This document shows, one piece after another, positions 25,572 through 37,700 of a stretch of 64,000 nt of DNA (its first letter is position 1; each line of letters begins with the position of its first letter). The stretch is from assembly GCF_047663525.1 (NCBI RefSeq), contig NC_092587.1, forward strand, positions 42,275,001-42,339,000, read 5' to 3'. A program made the translations under genes and the position numbers. The notes beneath the pieces are model-generated. The model had not been told where the DNA came from. It made no database searches and saw nothing but the letters and a program-made list of their open reading frames with translations. Source of the stretch: Anas platyrhynchos (lineage: Eukaryota > Chordata > Aves > Anseriformes > Anatidae).

Positions 25572-27289
25572 CAAAAACTATTATATTGCATCACTAACCT
25601 TTACACAGATGAGATGAATCACCCTTTGGAGATAATTGTCTCTCCATTAACTGCAGAGGTTTACACTTGGATTAGACCAGAAACCTCAATTTCAGACAGC
25701 TAATGTTAGCTGGGATGAGTATCAACTTCACTGACACTGGCCTCTGAAAACAAAGTCAGGTGTTCTGACTGACTCCTGAGTCACTTCGGTCACTTCAATA
25801 GTTACTGTTACAGTCAGAGAAATCTGACAAATCTTCATCTAGCCTGACATTTGGAAGTATCCTTTTTTTCCTCTTGTTTCTCCAGCCTTGAGGATTGCCA
25901 TCTTTGATTCCTGGCTTACAGAGCAAATTTGTGTTGATTGCACTACTCTCCATAGTAAGACAGATCAGTATTACCCCCGAGTAGCTGAATAATAAGCTGA
26001 GTGAGCTACATAATTAACTAACTGCAAGATAAGTGCTTCAAAACCATGGCTCTGAGGTGTACTCATCGTTATGCAGATAGCTGCTAAAGGTTCCTTAATT
26101 CAGCAAAGAATCTGATTGGAAACTCTTCAGCATCTCATGAAAGTCACTTGGCCCTATATATAAATATATATATGTATATTTATTGACTGTCCAGAAATGG
26201 AGAAATAAAATGTCTCTACAGATAGTAGATGCAGCAGCTAAATCTAATGATCTGTGACTGTCTGGGTGTCACTCTGAGGAAGGCAGTACCAGGCAGTGGT
26301 AGAGACCACAAGCATCATTGAGAAAATCACAGCCACAGGGAAACCCACTTTGATGCCTGTTTTTGGCAACTTTCCCCCTGAAAGCAGAGCAGCTGCTGCA
26401 GTGTGGAAGCCCTTACTTGCATCAAACTGCAACTACACCTGGTTGACGTGGCTCCCTTCAGCAAGGCACAAAGGTTCGTGCTTGATGTTTCATTTACTTC
26501 TAGTGCTTAGCACTCCTTTGCGGTATTGCTCATCAGCACAAGTATGAACTGAGGAGCAGCTGGTGAGGTATGATCAGACGTTGACTGTGTGCAGCCCACT
26601 GATCATACTAAGCAATTCTTATATTACCAGAGAATTCTTAACCAGGTAAGAATATTGCTGCTAGCAGTAGTGCTATTCACCATTTGGAGGGCACAGAGGG
26701 TTTGCTTATTGGTGTAATGGTAAATAGAGCCTTTTCTGAACTGTCCATTCACGGTGAAATGTGTGGAAATGTTCTGAATAAGCATCGCATATGTCTGTGC
26801 ACATCTGCATTTTTAATGCTAGCAGAAAGCCAACTCTAGCAGTGGTAGGGACAGCCAAAGATGCTACGCACATCGTTAAACACTAGGCGTCTCCCTTGGT
26901 GTATTTATTCAGCTCGGAACTGTAGGGTGTCACGGTCCAAGGGAAATGGAGTAGTTGTGAAAGCCAGTTCGTAAATCTATGCAAAATATGTGTAATGATA
27001 ACTAGATTTGTCCATACAACAGACTTCCAAGCTTGCTGTGCATACAGAGGAATCAAATGCGATGTGTCTGAAATCAAATTAGTGATATTGCAATATTTGG
27101 TGCAAAACAAAACAGTGGAGATAAATACTGCTACATAAGAAGTTGCCAGCACCCACCTGTTAGTCTGAGTTAATTGATGCTCAGGTCCCCTCCCTGTAAA
27201 AGAGTGCTCCAAGAGGTGGACCTGGCTAAGTTTGAATGCGGCAGCTGGCTGAGGAGATTGTACATGCAGGAGATGTATGTGGGCAAGCG

Positions 27290-27393
27290 TCAGTGCTCAG
27301 CTGAAAGAAAATTCATGTGAAGGAAGGAGAGAGGCTTGGGCCTGGTGGTCCCCAGAGGCCCTGCCAGCCTCAGCCACTCAAGGATTCTGTGAA
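27290..27393 (+). mobile_element. Possible diverged CR1 3' tip
   Basis: The segment 'ggcctggtggtccccagagg' to 'caaggattctgtga' resembles the last part of CR1 (ggtcccttccagcct ... ATTCTGTGA). Divergence is high and the 5' boundary is unclear. Confidence 0.4.
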
Positions 27394-30300
27394 CTGTAAT
27401 TTGACTAACGAAGAAACTTTCTCTAGCACTGGGACGTGTTTGGGTGTTACTTTCTTGCAGACAGAACCCAACCTGATGTAAGCTTCAGAGAAAGAAAGGA
27501 GGAAGGAAGAGAAGTATTCATCTACTCTTTACTCATCTACTCAGCTCTTTATAGTTTAGACAAAAGTAAGTGCAACTGCTGAACCTTTTAGTCACATGAG
27601 TTGATAATAATAAAACTAACTGTAAGAAAATAAATTAAAGCAGAATGGGGGTTAAATCCCTATAGTTTTGGTTTTTGTTTTTTTTGTTTTTTCGCTGCTC
27701 CTTATAGACATCTTTCCTTTTGTCACCTTTTTAATTTACCCCAAATTAATACAGGTTTCTAAATTTCAAAACTGGTTATGTTTTGCTATGAATTTTGGTA
27801 TAACAAATTCCTGCATTGGAAGATTGATGGATTTGATTTTTGTGCATCTCTGTCTGTAACCAAAAATCAAAAGCAATTGTTCATCTTCCAGACTACAGCT
27901 ATTTTAAAATACTAGCCAAGTGCTACTGGTGGCAGCATAGACTTCTGTTATTAACACTCACAGACTGGATTTTGGTAGTCTGCTCCTGGATATAACACAG
28001 ACCAAAACAATTGCTAAGGATAGCCCTGAGCTCTCAAATTTATTTTAGAATTATTGCATATTGTTATGTTGGGAATTACATGAAACATTTCCGAACGTTT
28101 CAGAACAGACAACTGCATCAACAGGAACCTGCCTGCAAATCAGATCATGTGTAAGGCGTATTAGTCATCTCAGCTACGCAGGTAGAAATTTTAGACTAGG
28201 GAATTCAACACAGGCAGCTTGCTTGCTTATTTATTTATTTATTACATGAAGCTGTGCGTGAGCAGAGCAGCAAGAAAACAAAAGACACTGCTTACTCCAA
28301 CCTAGTCAGTCATTTAGGCTCTCTGTTCAGTCAGGGGCTCTGCTTGTAAGCCCTTTCACAGGGCACATTATCCTGTTTTAAGATAGATGTCAGAGACAGG
28401 TGGAATTAATCACATTCTAGGGATGCCTCTAACTCACCACTGACCAAAGAAACAGTCGGCTTAAGCTCTGCAGATTGCTTTTAGACAGCTGGAGGTAGAG
28501 GCAATGAATCCATCAAGCATATATCTAAATCTTTCTGCTGGTTCAGAGCACCAGATTACATTTCCTTCATGGAGAAGTGGGGTGAGCTTGGGCCTGCTGG
28601 CAAGACTGTCTGAACGCATCCCTAATTCGTCTTGACCTTCTCCTGGTTAAGCGTAATGGACTGTGTTTCTCACAAGATATGTATCATAGCATGCAGCACA
28701 TTCTTGCAAACCATTCCTGAATGCTCTCTGCTTTTGAAACCTGTAGTTCTGTTTTCTTCAACGCTAGACACAGAAATGGTTTTACTAATGCTTATGCAGG
28801 GACAGTACTACTTCTAGCTGATAATCCTCTGCTTATATATGCACAAATTCCCTTAGCTCTTCTAGACACAATTCTGCATTAGAAGAGTGCTTGGTCCCAC
28901 CTTTTTATTTTTTTTTTCAATCTCATACTTTTTAACATAGCTGCTACTTTCTGAAACAGTCTCTCATCTTGTAATGAAATACATCTTGTATGCACACAAT
29001 AACTATTTTTAATTCTGTAATTATATTTAAAATCCTGTATTATTTCAAGCACAGGCAAAAACAACGTTCTTCTTGTGTGGAATTTTTTATTCTAGAAACC
29101 TTGTTTGCTTATAAGATCTTAGATTTCATATAGAACTCTAAAATCTCTAAAATCAGTAGCTGAATAAACAGTTTCTTATCCAGCAAATGTGGCATATATT
29201 TTTGTGCCTTCTGCAAGAGTTCCCAAAGGTCAGGTTTGTCACATTGGCTGTGACAAATTTGTACAAAAGGTACAATACATAGGACTAAGAGGTCTGCAGT
29301 ATTATTCACCAAGGAACTGCAGACAGGTTTTTATGTCATTGCTTCCACTCATGTGCGTTCATTGACCTTTCATCTATGATTTGTCACTGTAGAAGGAGAA
29401 GAGGAAAATGCAACCTGGTGAGCTTTTCACTTTGTCAAGGGATATAAAATCATTAAATCCCCAATAAACTGCCAGTCAGATCAAATGGCACAAATAGAAA
29501 AACTATGGCTAGAACAGCAGATCCATCAGCTTCCGTAAGTAAATGACACTGTCCCTCAATGCCTATTATCATCAATTTTTACATCTGAATCTTTGGCATA
29601 GGTGAACATAATGCAACAGCTTGTAAAAATCACAACACCCCTTTGGTTACTGTAGTACGAGACAGAAAAGACTTCTTGGATCTCCTAGTTCGATTTGCTG
29701 CCACTGCAGGGAAGCACAGGGAAGCACCAAGGGTAAATGTGAGCAATAAAAGTCACTAAGTTGCCTGAAGGAATGTCAGCCTGTGTCGTGAAACAGTAAA
29801 CTCCATGTAGTGAAACAGCAAATGTCAGAAGACCTGTCAGTTAAAATGTGATGCACAAGTACCTTCAGACCTGCATGTGGTAAATAAATGTTGTCCTTCC
29901 TGCACTACTTTTAGGGCCTAATTCAGCAGTGCCTATGTGGAAATGCCTTACTGCATCAGGACCAAAGGCACTGAAATCACAAACAGTAAGACTGTTTATA
30001 ACAAAATGCAACGATAGTTTTAAGAGACACAGATTACTCTGTGATGAAGTGGCTATATGTTTTATTGATCAGTAGGGGGCATGAAAAGTAACCCTTAAGG
30101 AGTTTTTTCTCCCTGCTTCTACTTCACATTTGTTAATGGTTATATTTTACTTGTATTTGTCTTTCATCTTATTTTTAAATGCTGGCAAAGACTGGAGTGT
30201 TAATATCAGTGTGCATTAATAATTTATTGAATAATAATATATGAAAATGAATTTGATATGCTTCTCTATATGAATGACATTCTATTATTGAAATTTATTA

Positions 30301-30560
30301 ATCAGCACATTCCACTCCATCAAACCTAAATTTTTTGAGGAAGAGGAGGGGAGGAGGTGGAGAGGCAGTCTGGAAAAATGCAGTACAGTGGGCTGACTAA
30401 ATCTGAATAGTATTTGGTCTCTGAAAATGCACAAATATCAGTGTAACTCAAATCATACTGATGAGATACAGAACAGTTTTATGTAGTCATAATAACAAGT
30501 TATATACCGTCAATATTAACAGCAATGTCTGTTTGAGAAAACAGCTTTAAAATAGGTACA

Positions 30561-30600
30561 TACAATTTTATTAAGTATAAAAAGACACTGGGCAGAGCAC
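30561..30600 (-). terminator. LIN7A: Candidate LIN7A poly(A) signal (minus strand)
   Basis: On the minus strand AATAAA is read at 30572-30567, inside ATACTTAATAAAATTGTA, followed by GT/T-rich sequence. The sequence to the right (30600-32800) is AT-rich, stop-rich and contains no recognisable old repeat, as a long 3'UTR would. Several other minus-strand AATAAA hexamers exist between 30060 and 31100, so this is a candidate only. Confidence 0.3.
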
Positions 30601-32800
30601 AATACAATATATTTCATCTTTAATTCTGGCAGTGCTCAAGCTCCACTGTCTTAATTCGTATTGTCACCAACAGCCACTGGATAGAATTACTTTTCTGTAT
30701 AAAATGAGCTTTTTCTGCACGTATTCATGATGTCTGGCTTTAAAAATACAGTAATTTCTTTTCAATTGCTACTTACACTAATAAAACACTGTCAAGACTG
30801 GTGGCCAGCCTCCATCTGTTTTTTAACATACATATGATACTGCCCATTACCCCTGCTTTGCTTTGCCTCCCTCTGAGAGTAGATCCTTCAAAATAAAATC
30901 TGTTGCTGACTTTTTTCCAAGTTCAGAACAAAAACACTTGTTCAGACTATTTCTACTTTCCTTGCATTGCTAAAATTTCACTAACATCAGCTAGAGTTTT
31001 CAATATGCAAGGGCTGTAGGGCTCTGCCCTAAGCTCTTTTTCTTCCCCAGGCATTTCCTAATGTAGCACAGAAGGCATGCTTTAAATGATCATTTATTAG
31101 AATATGGGGATTCCACTTTCTTAATTTCTTGAAAGTAGATGACATTTAAAGCCTTCCAGCTTTGACTATTTTCTTTGGAAAAGCAGACATGTAAACTTAA
31201 GAACTTAATTATGTGTTTTGTTTGTGCATTCCAATTTGGTTTGATTTAAAAAAAAAAAAAAAGTCAGAACCATTAACTTCAAATTGATTTAAACAATAAC
31301 GTGAAGGTTTTAAAAGAAACAACTTACACTTCCTCCTCTCTAAAATATATTAACATTAGACTGGAAAATAAATTAAATAATACAAAAAAAGCTTAGATTA
31401 TGCTATCACAGGAATATCTGCCAAACAAAGCTTGGTCTTTTGCTAACATTAGCTTACTACATTTGCAATACATGCTAAGCAAAGACCCTACTTCTCTAAC
31501 AGGTACATTCAGACAATATATATTTTATGGAATAAATATATAATATATCCAGTTATAGATTTCTGAATCGTAGCTATAATAGATACAAGCAATGCCTACA
31601 TTTAAAAATACAGTTCTAGGATTCCCTAACTTTACTACTAATAAAATTAAAATTGACCTAAAACTTTCTCACTCTGTTGATGCATAATAAAATATATGGA
31701 AACACCAAGAGTAAAAAGCTAATTGCTTCTACAAATGGAATACTTTATAAATATAGTAAATTGCTATTTTCAGAGGGAAAATTGAAAATTATAAACAGGA
31801 AGTTAGGTTAAAACTGCTCTACAATATAAATTACAAAGTGGCTATGAAGCGCAACGTGTGAGTTTGATGTCTGTGGCAAAATTCTGAAATGATGTAGTTT
31901 ATTTCTGGAGATAACTGTAGAGAAAGATTTTGTCCCCCAAACCAGCCAATCTTGATCTCCTTAAACCAAAACTTTCACTGACTAGAGAAAGCCAACTGGC
32001 CAATTTGTAAGAGTAAGGAGTGCAAGATTAGAACAAACAGAATTATTTGGAAGCCCTGGACTTCTCTGTCTCATGTTGTTTACTTACCATGCTGTTCTCA
32101 TTAGGCATAGAGTCACAGAAGTAGTATGTACCTGTGACTGCCATGTTCTGAAAAGCCTTATAATGAAAGTACCCCCTATATGGCTGTCTTAACTACATTA
32201 TGCTTGAACTGTACATTCTCCAGATGAATTCTGTTTTGTGTTCCTGTAGTTGTTCCCTTTTGCTGGAATACTGAAGTACAGCTCTGGTTGCTTGATTACT
32301 GCACTCTTGATCGAGGCTTTTTTTTTCTTGAGAATAACCTAGAATTAAAGAAACACATTGCTCAGAGCAAGCACAAGGAATTGAGGAATTAAATTGCTGG
32401 CTGTTTCTGCCTGCCTTCCTTCCCTTTCAGTTAAAAAAAAAAAAAAAGTAAAATCAGGAAAAATATCTTGCTAAAAAAAATTTAAGTAATTGGAAAGACT
32501 TTATGTGAGACTGTGCTGTTTTGGCTCCTGCAACGGGCCTATTTTATACAGAAACCCAAAATTTACATCACTAAACGCTACTATTTATAGCTCCTTCCTG
32601 AGTTAGGGCCCTGAAGTAGTATTGAGATCCCACTCAGAATCTTCATAGACACTTCAGCGTCTGTTTGCATCAACAAAACAAATTCTAACAGTCACAGAAC
32701 AGCCTGTCTACGTGGTTGTTTGTTTTCCACCCTAAATATCAGCAGAGGTCAGTGTCACCATGAGTAACAACACCACCATCACTTGGAGCTTCAGTTTCTC
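30600..32800 (-). other. AT-rich stretch, possible LIN7A 3'UTR, no coding sequence
   Basis: No reading frame of note occurs on either strand. It lies 2-4 kb downstream of the LIN7A stop codon on its strand, and mammalian LIN7A mRNAs carry long 3'UTRs. Assignment to the transcript is inference. Confidence 0.3.
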
Positions 32801-32803
32801 ATC

Positions 32804-33423
32804 ATTTAATCATACAATGGTTTGGGTTGGAAGGTACCTTAAATATCATTCAATTCTAACCCCCTTGCCATGGACACTTTCCACTAGACCAGGTTACTCA
32901 AACCTGTATCCAATCTGGCCTTGAACACTTCTTAGGATGGGGCATCCACAACTTCTCTGGGCAACCTGCTCCCATGCCTTATCACCTTCAGAGTAAAGAA
33001 TTTCTTCCTAAAATCTAATTAAATCTACCTTTCTTTAGCTTAAAGCCATTACTCCCTGTCCTATCACTACACTCCTTGACAGAGTCCCTCCCCAGCTTTC
33101 CCATAGGCCTCCTTTAGGTACGGGAAGGCCGCTATAAGGTCTCGCTGGAGCCTTCTTTTCTTCAGGACAAACAACCCCAGATCCCTCAGCCTGTCTTCAC
33201 ATGAGAGGTGCTCCAGCCCTTTGATCATCCTTGTGGCCCTCCTCTAGATTCTTTCTAATACGTCCATGTCCTTCTTGTGCTGGGAGCCTCAGAGCTGAAT
33301 GTAGCACTCCAGGTGACATTTTACGAGAGCAGAGCAGACGGGGAGAATCACTTCCCTTGACCTGCTGGCCACAATTCTTTTGGTGCAGCCCAGGATACAA
33401 TTGGCTTTCTGGGCTGCAAGCAT
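32804..33423 (-). mobile_element. CR1 LINE, 5'-truncated, minus orientation
   Basis: About 620 bases of CR1 reading right to left. The 3' end at 32804 begins AATCATACAATGGTTTGGGTTGG in reverse complement. The coding part at 33197-33439 minus gives CR1 reverse-transcriptase C-terminal residues such as SPESQLYPGLHQKNCGQQ, with frameshifts and stops. It lies between LIN7A coding sequence and the candidate poly(A) site. Confidence 0.9.
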
Positions 33424-34214
33424 GCATTAACAAGAACACATGTTGAGCTTTTCATTAACAAGCAATGTAGGGATTTTATGAGTTACCTGTAGACTACTGC
33501 TGACACAACTGATACAAATGTCCTGTTTAGGGAACAGCTGGTATAAGATGTGGAAGATTAGGATTTAAGTCCTTGCTTTACCACGTGCTTCCTATTTGAT
33601 TTCATTTGGGAAAATTGAGCGGATCTGTAAATGTGTTCATGACACAAGCTCTCACTGATTTCAGAAACCATGCATCTATGGAGAATCTGGGTTTTGATGT
33701 GTCTGAACCTCACAAGCTACCTGTTTTGACTACACTGGAAAACGTGCAAGCCTTTTGGAAGCTACTGTAATACTGAATGTCAGTCATGAATAAATACTTC
33801 TCACCAAACTGTACATAAGTAAGCACTTGTAGGTTCCCTGCAGAGGAACCATGGACTCAAGTTTGGGGTTCCTGCAGCAGGATAAGGATTAGAAAGACTT
33901 TTCTTCACATATCAGCAGAAAATACTGGTGCTCTGTTGCCCAGTAGTAAAGGAACGATTGAAAATATGTTAAACTATGTCTAAATCTGGTAGCATTTTCT
34001 TACTTGTCACAAATGTTCCCCAGAAACACAGATTTTGTATGCACTCTTCCTTGCACAGAAGCCCATGCTGCGTAGTGGGTATCGATCCATGGGTTATTAA
34101 TAGGAAATTGGCTCCAGAATTTGTTGTTTTCAAAATACATTTCTAATGGGACAGACCACGTGGAAATGTACCAAAGAGCAACCTCTTCTCATTGTCACTG
34201 TGCTAAGTGCTTGC

Positions 34215-34500
34215 GGGGCCTCAAAGGCACAACCAGCCCTGCCCCGGCCCACCCCCATGGCTCCCCCACCCACCCCATGCCCAGAACTCCTCATCACCCC
34301 CAGGGCTGCCAGCCCCTGCCCTGCCAGGCCACGGGCTCTGCTCATCTGGGCCCACCCATGGGCCACGGCCCTGCCTGGCCTTGTCCTGTTCCTGTCCCCA
34401 GAGAGGTGCCCTGTGCCCAGGCTGGGGCTGCCCCGGTGCCCCTGGCTGGTCGTGGGACAGGCCCTGCTGTGAGGCCCTGCCCTGCCAGAGGGCCTTAAGG
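34215..34500. other. GC-rich patch just after the LIN7A stop codon
   Basis: About 285 bases rich in CCTGCC/GGCCC-type words, standing out from AT-rich flanks. Proline- and glycine-rich peptides predicted on both strands have no family resemblance. It is either LIN7A 3'UTR or intron, depending on whether the splice donor next to the stop codon is used. Confidence 0.4.
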
Positions 34501-34520
34501 AAGACAATGAATACTCTCAC

Positions 34521-34733
34521 CTACGACATGTGATTTTGCTGTGTAGTTTGCTGCTGTTGCTGCTGCTGAATGAGCAATTGCTGCTGTTGCCGGCGCCGCG
34601 CTGTTCTCAGTTTTTCGAAACGAGCCTCCATCTCCTCCAGCACCTTGGGAGTGTAGCGCACCACCAGCTTGACGCTGTCCTTAGCCGCCTTCAGCAGCTC
34701 CACTGCCTTCTCGTGGTGCTCCCCTTCCACGCT
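34521..34733 (-). CDS. LIN7A: LIN7A last coding exon (PDZ end, Gln-rich tail)
   Basis: Acceptor CTCCAG ends at 34734. The exon opens AGC GTG GAA GGG (SVEG), in frame with the GV end of the previous exon. It encodes the final PDZ helix and strand ([20 protein letters not shown]), a charged linker and the glutamine-rich tail. The stop TAG is at 34523-34521. The stop codon's last base is immediately followed by GTGAGAG, a good splice donor. Confidence 0.95.
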   Translation of the reverse strand, partial: SVEGEHHEKAVELLKAAKDSVKLVVRYTPKVLEEMEARFEKLRTARRRQQQQLLIQQQQQQQTTQQNHMS

Positions 34734-37700
34734 CTGGAGGCAAGGAGCACAGATTTAACAGCGAAAATGCTGCTTTGATCTAGAGCTCTGCTCTTTATTT
34801 TATACATGGTGCCATGGAAAGACTGCCAGTGTTTTAGGAAATTTACAGACCATACAGTTTTCAAGGAGCCATTAAGGCAAAGTGTGGAATTAAGTAAGAT
34901 TTCTGCGCTATTGTGAAATGTATTCATTTTCAAACATTAAATAACCCAAATCTGTTTTAGGTTGCTTTACAAACCTAACCTATGATCTATGTGAAAAGGA
35001 GGGTAAATACTCTGCATGTTTTATGCAAACAATGTCAAAAAAACAAAGCAAAACAAAACAACAACCCCTGCAGTAAAAACCCAACCAATCTATTTGCAAG
35101 GTAGAAAAATAAAATGTAATAGAGCGAACACGGAATCTTATTTACATGTTGGTAAGAAATGAAGAAATTGCAAGTCTGAAATTAGGATGTCTTTCTCACA
35201 TCCTGGTCCTGCCTGGATCCTGCTGTGAATTGCACGTGGTGATTTGGCAGTCACATAGCTGCAGGAAAAGGAGCACGGCCACCGCTCCTAGGGACATCCC
35301 GTGTGCTAGGAAGTTAATGGGACTGCTCACACATTCAACATAGATATAACACTGGTTCTGTTGGAAATAAACCAGTCTTTATCTAGTTAGTTGTATGCAA
35401 TCAAACACTAACAACTGAAACATTTCAAGTCCTTGCTTAAGGAACATATATATTTTCCCTCCCTTGCTGGAACATGTTTTGTAGCAACATGGTATCTGCT
35501 GTGAAGTCAAACCTACACCCAAAGGGGCACAAGCTCTGATTTCTGTGCCAGCATTGTTTGAAACAGTAAATTTCCAAAAGGGGGAGGTGATTTGGCTGTG
35601 AAAAGAATATATAATTTCTACCATTAAATGGATTGACTGGAGTGCTTTTCAGGCATGCTGATTGTTCCACACCTTAGGAGCAAGGGTGACATTTTCTAGT
35701 GGTCTGTGATTGCCCACGTGTCGTAGGATGTATTCCAACAAACAAAAGTATCTCTGCACAGAAAAAAGCCTGCACAACAGAGATCTTCAAATGGATTTTA
35801 GACCATTTAAAAAATAAGCCAATTTCTTCCCACATAAAATAAGAAATCAAAGTTTTACTGCATGCTGTTTTAAAACTTCTATGTATACCATGCTATTTAA
35901 AATGAAACTATACCCATAAGCCTCCAAAGAGAAGCAGCAGCGTTCAAAATATTTGATGCTCAATTCATGCTAAAAGAATAACTTAGCATTGTTATAGCAA
36001 CTGTCAGATGTTAGAAGAAAATTCTATTTTCATCTCACCTATTTGACTGAGTAACATTGTGCAAGAACAGAATGAATAAAAATTACTTCTGCTGTGGCAC
36101 ATTATGAGCTAGCAATAATGATTTAAAAGTTTCAAAAAACAGACACAATGCACTTCTACATAAATAATATAAACAACACCATTCAAGCTTATCACTTTGC
36201 TGTTTATCTTCCTGGCCCTTGTTAAATGTCCTTCAACATACTCATCCAAATAATTATTTCATATGTCGGTCAACTCACTGGAACCACGTTTCTACAGAAA
36301 TGTAAGATGCTTTAAGAACAACTCAACTTAGAAAAATAGACTTAGGCAATGTGCTCTAGGGGACCCTTCTTGAAAAGCGAGGTTGTACTAGATGATCTCC
36401 AAAGGTCCCTCTGAATTTCAGATAATCTGTGATTCTGTGATAATGAATGTTATTTTAAGTGCCGAAATGACTACCAGAAACAGAGGAAACCCTGAAATAA
36501 ATATCCATTGATCACTGAGAGAAATAAATGGCTTTATGATTTTCAACTGTATGCTCATGAAATTCCTCCAGTAGGTCTCCTATTAAAAGATCTTAAAGAG
36601 AATTCATTATTTGTGATAACCCGATGTGTTACAAAATGTGATTGGGATAAATCTGCTCAACAAACTCTGCCACCCATAACTAATTTGGTGAAAAAATAAT
36701 TTTGTCAAAAATATTTGAAGAAGAAATTGTTGCTGCATAAGAAACAGTGAGTGTATCTGATGCTCCAAAAAGAGCAGAAATAGGAAGTTATAGATGCACA
36801 ACTCGTTACTTTGTGACATGGTAATACTGGCTTTTGTAAACCCACTTCTCACCATTAAAAGAACTGTATAAAACTGCATTATTCTGCATTTCATTTTTCT
36901 CTTGTAAATCACAGCCAGTATGATGTGGCATGGACATTCGAAGAAAATGACACTATTCAGTGTTGCTGTGATCAGTTTTGTTGTGGAACAATATGGACTT
37001 ACAACAGGCTATGACAAAAAAAATAAGTTCCCCAAGCTAGGCAGAGAAGCTAAAATATTCATTGGCTTTCCAAGATTTGGATGGTTTTAACTGACATCAA
37101 TAAGCAACTGTGATTGTGTCTGTTCTTTAAAGGAATTACAAGATGGTGTACTTTAACACTTCATCCAAATTAGTAATCTGTATTTAATTTAATTCCTGAT
37201 TGCCTGTTTTATTTTCCACTCGCCTCCGGCCTTGTTCTTCCAGTTTACAGGCAGTACTTTTTAATTAGAATGAAGGATTTGATTTTGTTGCTATTCAGGT
37301 CAATGGAAAACTCCCATTGATTTGAACAGTAATGATAAAGAATTGAGCCTAAAGCTCTGAACCATAACGAAAATGGGGAAACTAACAAAGCCAAAGTAAA
37401 AGACTGTGTTGCTAAATATGAATCCTACTTACCAAACTTACCCAGCTCAGATCTTAACAGCTATTTTTCAGCTGCTTTTAAATATCGTTGCTGTACTTGC
37501 TATTAGCATCTTCACCATTGCTTCTACTCATATTTTCAAGGCCTCTGAAATGCTTTGTGTAGCTGTAGCTGCACAACTAAAAGAGCGCCTTGGAGTAGGG
37601 AAAAGAGCTTATACCAGCAAAGAAAGTTGTTTTGCTGCTTGACTTTTCCCACCTCTGCAAATTCTGCTGACAAAGGACTCCTGCTGGGTTCAGTCACAGC

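Larger units (their letters stand above)
24990..30560. other. AT-rich intergenic region, no gene seen
   Basis: No protein-coding similarity is seen. The stretch includes a poly(A) tract (25546-25571), a TATA-rich patch (26156-26185), a possible CR1 tip (about 27290-27393) and a (TTTA)n run near 28227-28245. It lies between the 3' ends of MYF5 and LIN7A. Confidence 0.5.

Noticed and set aside
34121-34533. Pro/Gly-rich frames on both strands beside LIN7A
   Set aside because: Low-complexity GC-rich sequence gives long frames in several phases at once. No start context or domain supports a gene.
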